This document shows positions 41,105 to 42,809 of a stretch of 42,809 nt of DNA, in pieces. Every line of letters begins with the position of its first letter. Positions within the stretch are counted from its first letter, which is position 1. The stretch is from NCBI GenBank assembly GCA_023411795.1, contig JAEYOK010000038.1:1-42809 (forward strand), read 5' to 3'. The DNA is from Bacillota bacterium. GTDB taxonomy: Bacteria > Bacillota > Clostridia > DSM-8532. Below the pieces are notes generated by a model, which saw only the letters and a program-made list of their open reading frames with translations, was not told the origin of the DNA and ran no database searches. The position numbers and the translations under genes are program-made.

Positions 41105-42028
41105 GTGGACTTAATTAGAATAAACGAAGTTGTTGACATCTTCGGTATATCGAGCAGGACACTAAGATATTATGAAGAAATGGGACTTATATGGAGCAGC
41201 CATCCTGATAATAAAGCCATGCGTTATTATGATGCTGCTGCACTTGAGCGATTGCAACAAATTATTATTTTACGAAAGCTGCAAATCCCGATTAAGGATA
41301 TAGTCGGTATATACAAAAGTGAAAGCACTACAGCATTGATTCAGGCCTTTGTGAATAAACTAGAATCACTTGACACCGAAATTTCAGCCTTATCTGATTT
41401 AAGACAACTTGTTGACGATTTTCTTCATAAAATGTTAATGAGCGGTATCAAAAAAATATCTGCTATTACTTTGCTTTATGAAGAAACCGAAAAAAGGCTT
41501 GTCACAGTAGAAAGAAATGAGACGGTCACATTTGAAAAGCTGTCGGAAATCAGCCGTGAAGCATTAAGACTGCATGATGTCCGGATTATTCGATTACCAC
41601 TCATGCGTTTTCTTACTTCACGCTTGAAAACAGGACAAGCTGTAGATTTGGATGGCAAAATGGAGAACCTGTTCGAGAGATTCGGATTCACACCAAATCC
41701 CGGATTGCGTAATTGCTTTTACCGTAAAGAACCAAACGGTGAGTGGATTATGCTTATCAAAATACCAACCGATTTTGCAAATATAACAGAATATAAAGAT
41801 GAAATCTTTACAGGCGGGTTATTCGCCATAGCAAGTTCATTTATGGAGGACATGGATGATACTATTATTCTGTTGAAAGACTGGGTAAATAAGAGCGACA
41901 ATTATAAGCTTGTTACGAATACAGAGGGACGATATGAAATATTTGAGGAGATCATGCCTTGGGATATAGCTAATAAACATAACAGATATCAGCAGGATAT
42001 ATTTATTCCGATACAGATAAAAAACTAA
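41105..42028 (+). CDS. MerR-family transcriptional regulator with C-terminal effector domain
   Basis: This is a 307-residue regulator. The N-terminal winged helix reads ‘INEVVDIFGISSRTLRYYEEMGLI’ and ‘MRYYDAAALERLQQIIILRKLQIPIKDI’ (residues 4-70), and a dimerisation coiled coil follows to about 115. The C-terminal half (about 130-307) is large enough for a GyrI/BmrR-like ligand pocket, so the inducer may be a small hydrophobic compound. I place the start at GTG 41105, after AAAGGGGGTGAG, because the open frame upstream covers the -10 box. It is probably autoregulated. A 15-codon ORF and a DUF3788-DUF3795 gene follow within 90 nt and are likely co-transcribed. Confidence 0.87.
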   Translation: MDLIRINEVVDIFGISSRTLRYYEEMGLIWSSHPDNKAMRYYDAAALERLQQIIILRKLQIPIKDIVGIYKSESTTALIQAFVNKLESLDTEISALSDLRQLVDDFLHKMLMSGIKKISAITLLYEETEKRLVTVERNETVTFEKLSEISREALRLHDVRIIRLPLMRFLTSRLKTGQAVDLDGKMENLFERFGFTPNPGLRNCFYRKEPNGEWIMLIKIPTDFANITEYKDEIFTGGLFAIASSFMEDMDDTIILLKDWVNKSDNYKLVTNTEGRYEIFEEIMPWDIANKHNRYQQDIFIPIQIKN

Positions 42029-42069
42029 TACGCCAACTGCTCTTCAGATTAAGACAGGAGGATATTTAT

Positions 42070-42117
42070 ATGAATATTTTAAATATAAGGAAGACTAATA
42101 GGGGGTTGTATCCATGA
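42070..42117 (+). CDS. Possible 15-residue leader peptide
   Basis: ATG 42070 has an excellent AGGAGG at 42056-42061. The frame encodes MNILNIRKTNRGLYP and stops at TGA 42115-42117, overlapping the next gene's ATG (ATGA). This looks like translational coupling. It may instead be the leftover start of an older gene. Confidence 0.4.
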   Translation: MNILNIRKTNRGLYP

Positions 42118-42809
42118 GTGAAAAAACAGGTATGCAAAAGGTCAGCGAGGAAACTATGTGCTTTATGCGGGGGAAATATGCTTTAGATGAAGTGGGTAAC
42201 GGCAAGGATGAATTAAAATTCCGTAAAAGCGGGAAAACGGTGCTGACTATCTACATACGTGAAGATTGTTATGATTTTCTCGTTATTTTCGGAAAAGCAG
42301 AACGCGAATTATTTGAAAAGCAGCGCAATGAATTTCCGCAGATGATACAGGAAATTTACGATAGCAGCAAAACATATCATGACGGTAAATGGATGTTAAT
42401 TCCCGTTACCGATCTACAAACGCTCGAAGCTGTCAAGCAGCTTGTTCTGATTAAGAAAAAGCCAAACCGAAAGCCGTTTCCAAAAGAGAATTCGATTTAT
42501 AGCAGTTGTGGTCACCGCTGCGATTTGTGTGTGCATTATACTGGCGGCACAATAAGCGAGGAGCTCCGGGTGGAGCTGAAAGAGCGGCTGATACGTGTAT
42601 ATGCTGGTGGAGTAGGCGATTGTGGATATTGGGGTGATGACATGGAGTTATGTGATGGCTGCCATACAGGTGGATTAGATAAAAGCTTTAGCTGTGATTC
42701 ATTAAAATGTGCATTAGAAAATGGCGTTGAAAGATGCCAGAATTGTCATAAGAATCCTTGTGATAAGGCACATCATTTATATCAAGGGCTTAAACCTGAA
42801 ATCCATACA
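42114..42809 (+). CDS. DUF3788-DUF3795 fusion protein (partial, runs off the window)
   Basis: The frame is open for 232 codons to the last base of the window. Residues about 20-135 (‘GKDELKFRKSGKTVLTIYIREDCYDFLVIFGKAERELFE’, then ‘DGKWMLIPV’) match the DUF3788 pattern. From about 145 the sequence is Cys-rich (‘SCGHRCDLCVHYTGG’, ‘LCDGCHTGG’, ‘CQNCHKNPCDKAH’), as in DUF3795 zinc- or cluster-binding proteins. The combination suggests a metal-binding sensor or small-molecule-binding protein, with function unknown. GGGGG precedes the ATG. It is downstream of the MerR-type gene, so it may be its target. Confidence 0.8.
   Translation, partial: MSEKTGMQKVSEETMCFMRGKYALDEVGNGKDELKFRKSGKTVLTIYIREDCYDFLVIFGKAERELFEKQRNEFPQMIQEIYDSSKTYHDGKWMLIPVTDLQTLEAVKQLVLIKKKPNRKPFPKENSIYSSCGHRCDLCVHYTGGTISEELRVELKERLIRVYAGGVGDCGYWGDDMELCDGCHTGGLDKSFSCDSLKCALENGVERCQNCHKNPCDKAHHLYQGLKPEIHT

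Overview
The window reads as chromosomal DNA of a low-GC, Gram-positive anaerobe of class Clostridia. The evidence is AT-rich intergenic DNA, strong purine-rich ribosome-binding sites, T-box and Mn2+ riboswitch leaders, pyruvate:ferredoxin oxidoreductase, a pyrophosphate-type phosphofructokinase and an α-galactoside uptake locus. A saccharolytic, possibly cellulolytic Ruminiclostridium-like host is my inference; there is no 16S rRNA or other species marker here. I saw no tRNA, rRNA, CRISPR array or prophage. The only clear mobile element is a group II intron.

Layout. (1) 1-3080: a methionine T-box leader followed by metN-metI-metQ. (2) 3192-5210: a membrane acyltransferase and a 1-phosphofructokinase-type kinase. 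(3) 5213-6023: a manganese (yybP-ykoY) riboswitch controlling the Mn efflux pump mntP. (4) 6044-7230, minus strand: an ECF transporter S component with its own attenuator leader, and a DUF3842 protein. (5) 7600-16210: a sugar-binding lipoprotein, two permeases, a chemoreceptor and a GH36 α-galactosidase, facing an AraC-type regulator across a shared terminator. (6) 16342-24584: a BlaI-type repressor with two operators, a BlaR1-like membrane peptidase, an unknown polytopic protein, a two-component system and a MacB/FtsX-type ABC exporter, all on one strand. (7) 24594-26558: a palindromic hairpin and a group II intron lying just beyond the 3' end of the pfp gene. (8) 26564-34602: PPi-type phosphofructokinase (minus), then ribokinase, a SIS-domain sugar-phosphate isomerase, a degenerate receiver/GGDEF protein and PFOR. 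(9) 34751-39594: small accessory genes, namely a flavodoxin-like reductase, a HEAT-repeat protein, a lipoprotein, a PQ-loop protein, a DUF4363-DUF421 pair, an amidohydrolase and a remnant of a YfbK-type VWA protein. (10) 39699-42809: a small hydrophobic protein, a polysaccharide deacetylase, a self-regulated MerR-type factor and a DUF3788-DUF3795 fusion that runs off the window.

How the genes fit together. The α-galactoside locus would bind oligosaccharides, import them and cleave galactose inside the cell, and it carries a chemoreceptor that may sense the same resource. It has no ATPase gene, so it presumably borrows a shared MsmK/UgpC-type ATPase. The PPi-dependent phosphofructokinase and PFOR are central steps of clostridial glycolysis and fermentation. 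The most system-like and least described part is the 8-kb envelope module at 16.3-24.6 kb. It combines a proteolytic derepression switch (BlaI/BlaR1), a phosphorelay and an ABC exporter of the antimicrobial-peptide-resistance kind, plus a membrane protein I cannot assign. Cis-regulation is unusually legible: a Met T-box, an Mn switch, an unclassified leader on the ECF gene, BlaI boxes, a response-regulator-like repeat, a MerR dyad in a 19-bp spacer, and a tandem dyad repeat in front of PFOR.
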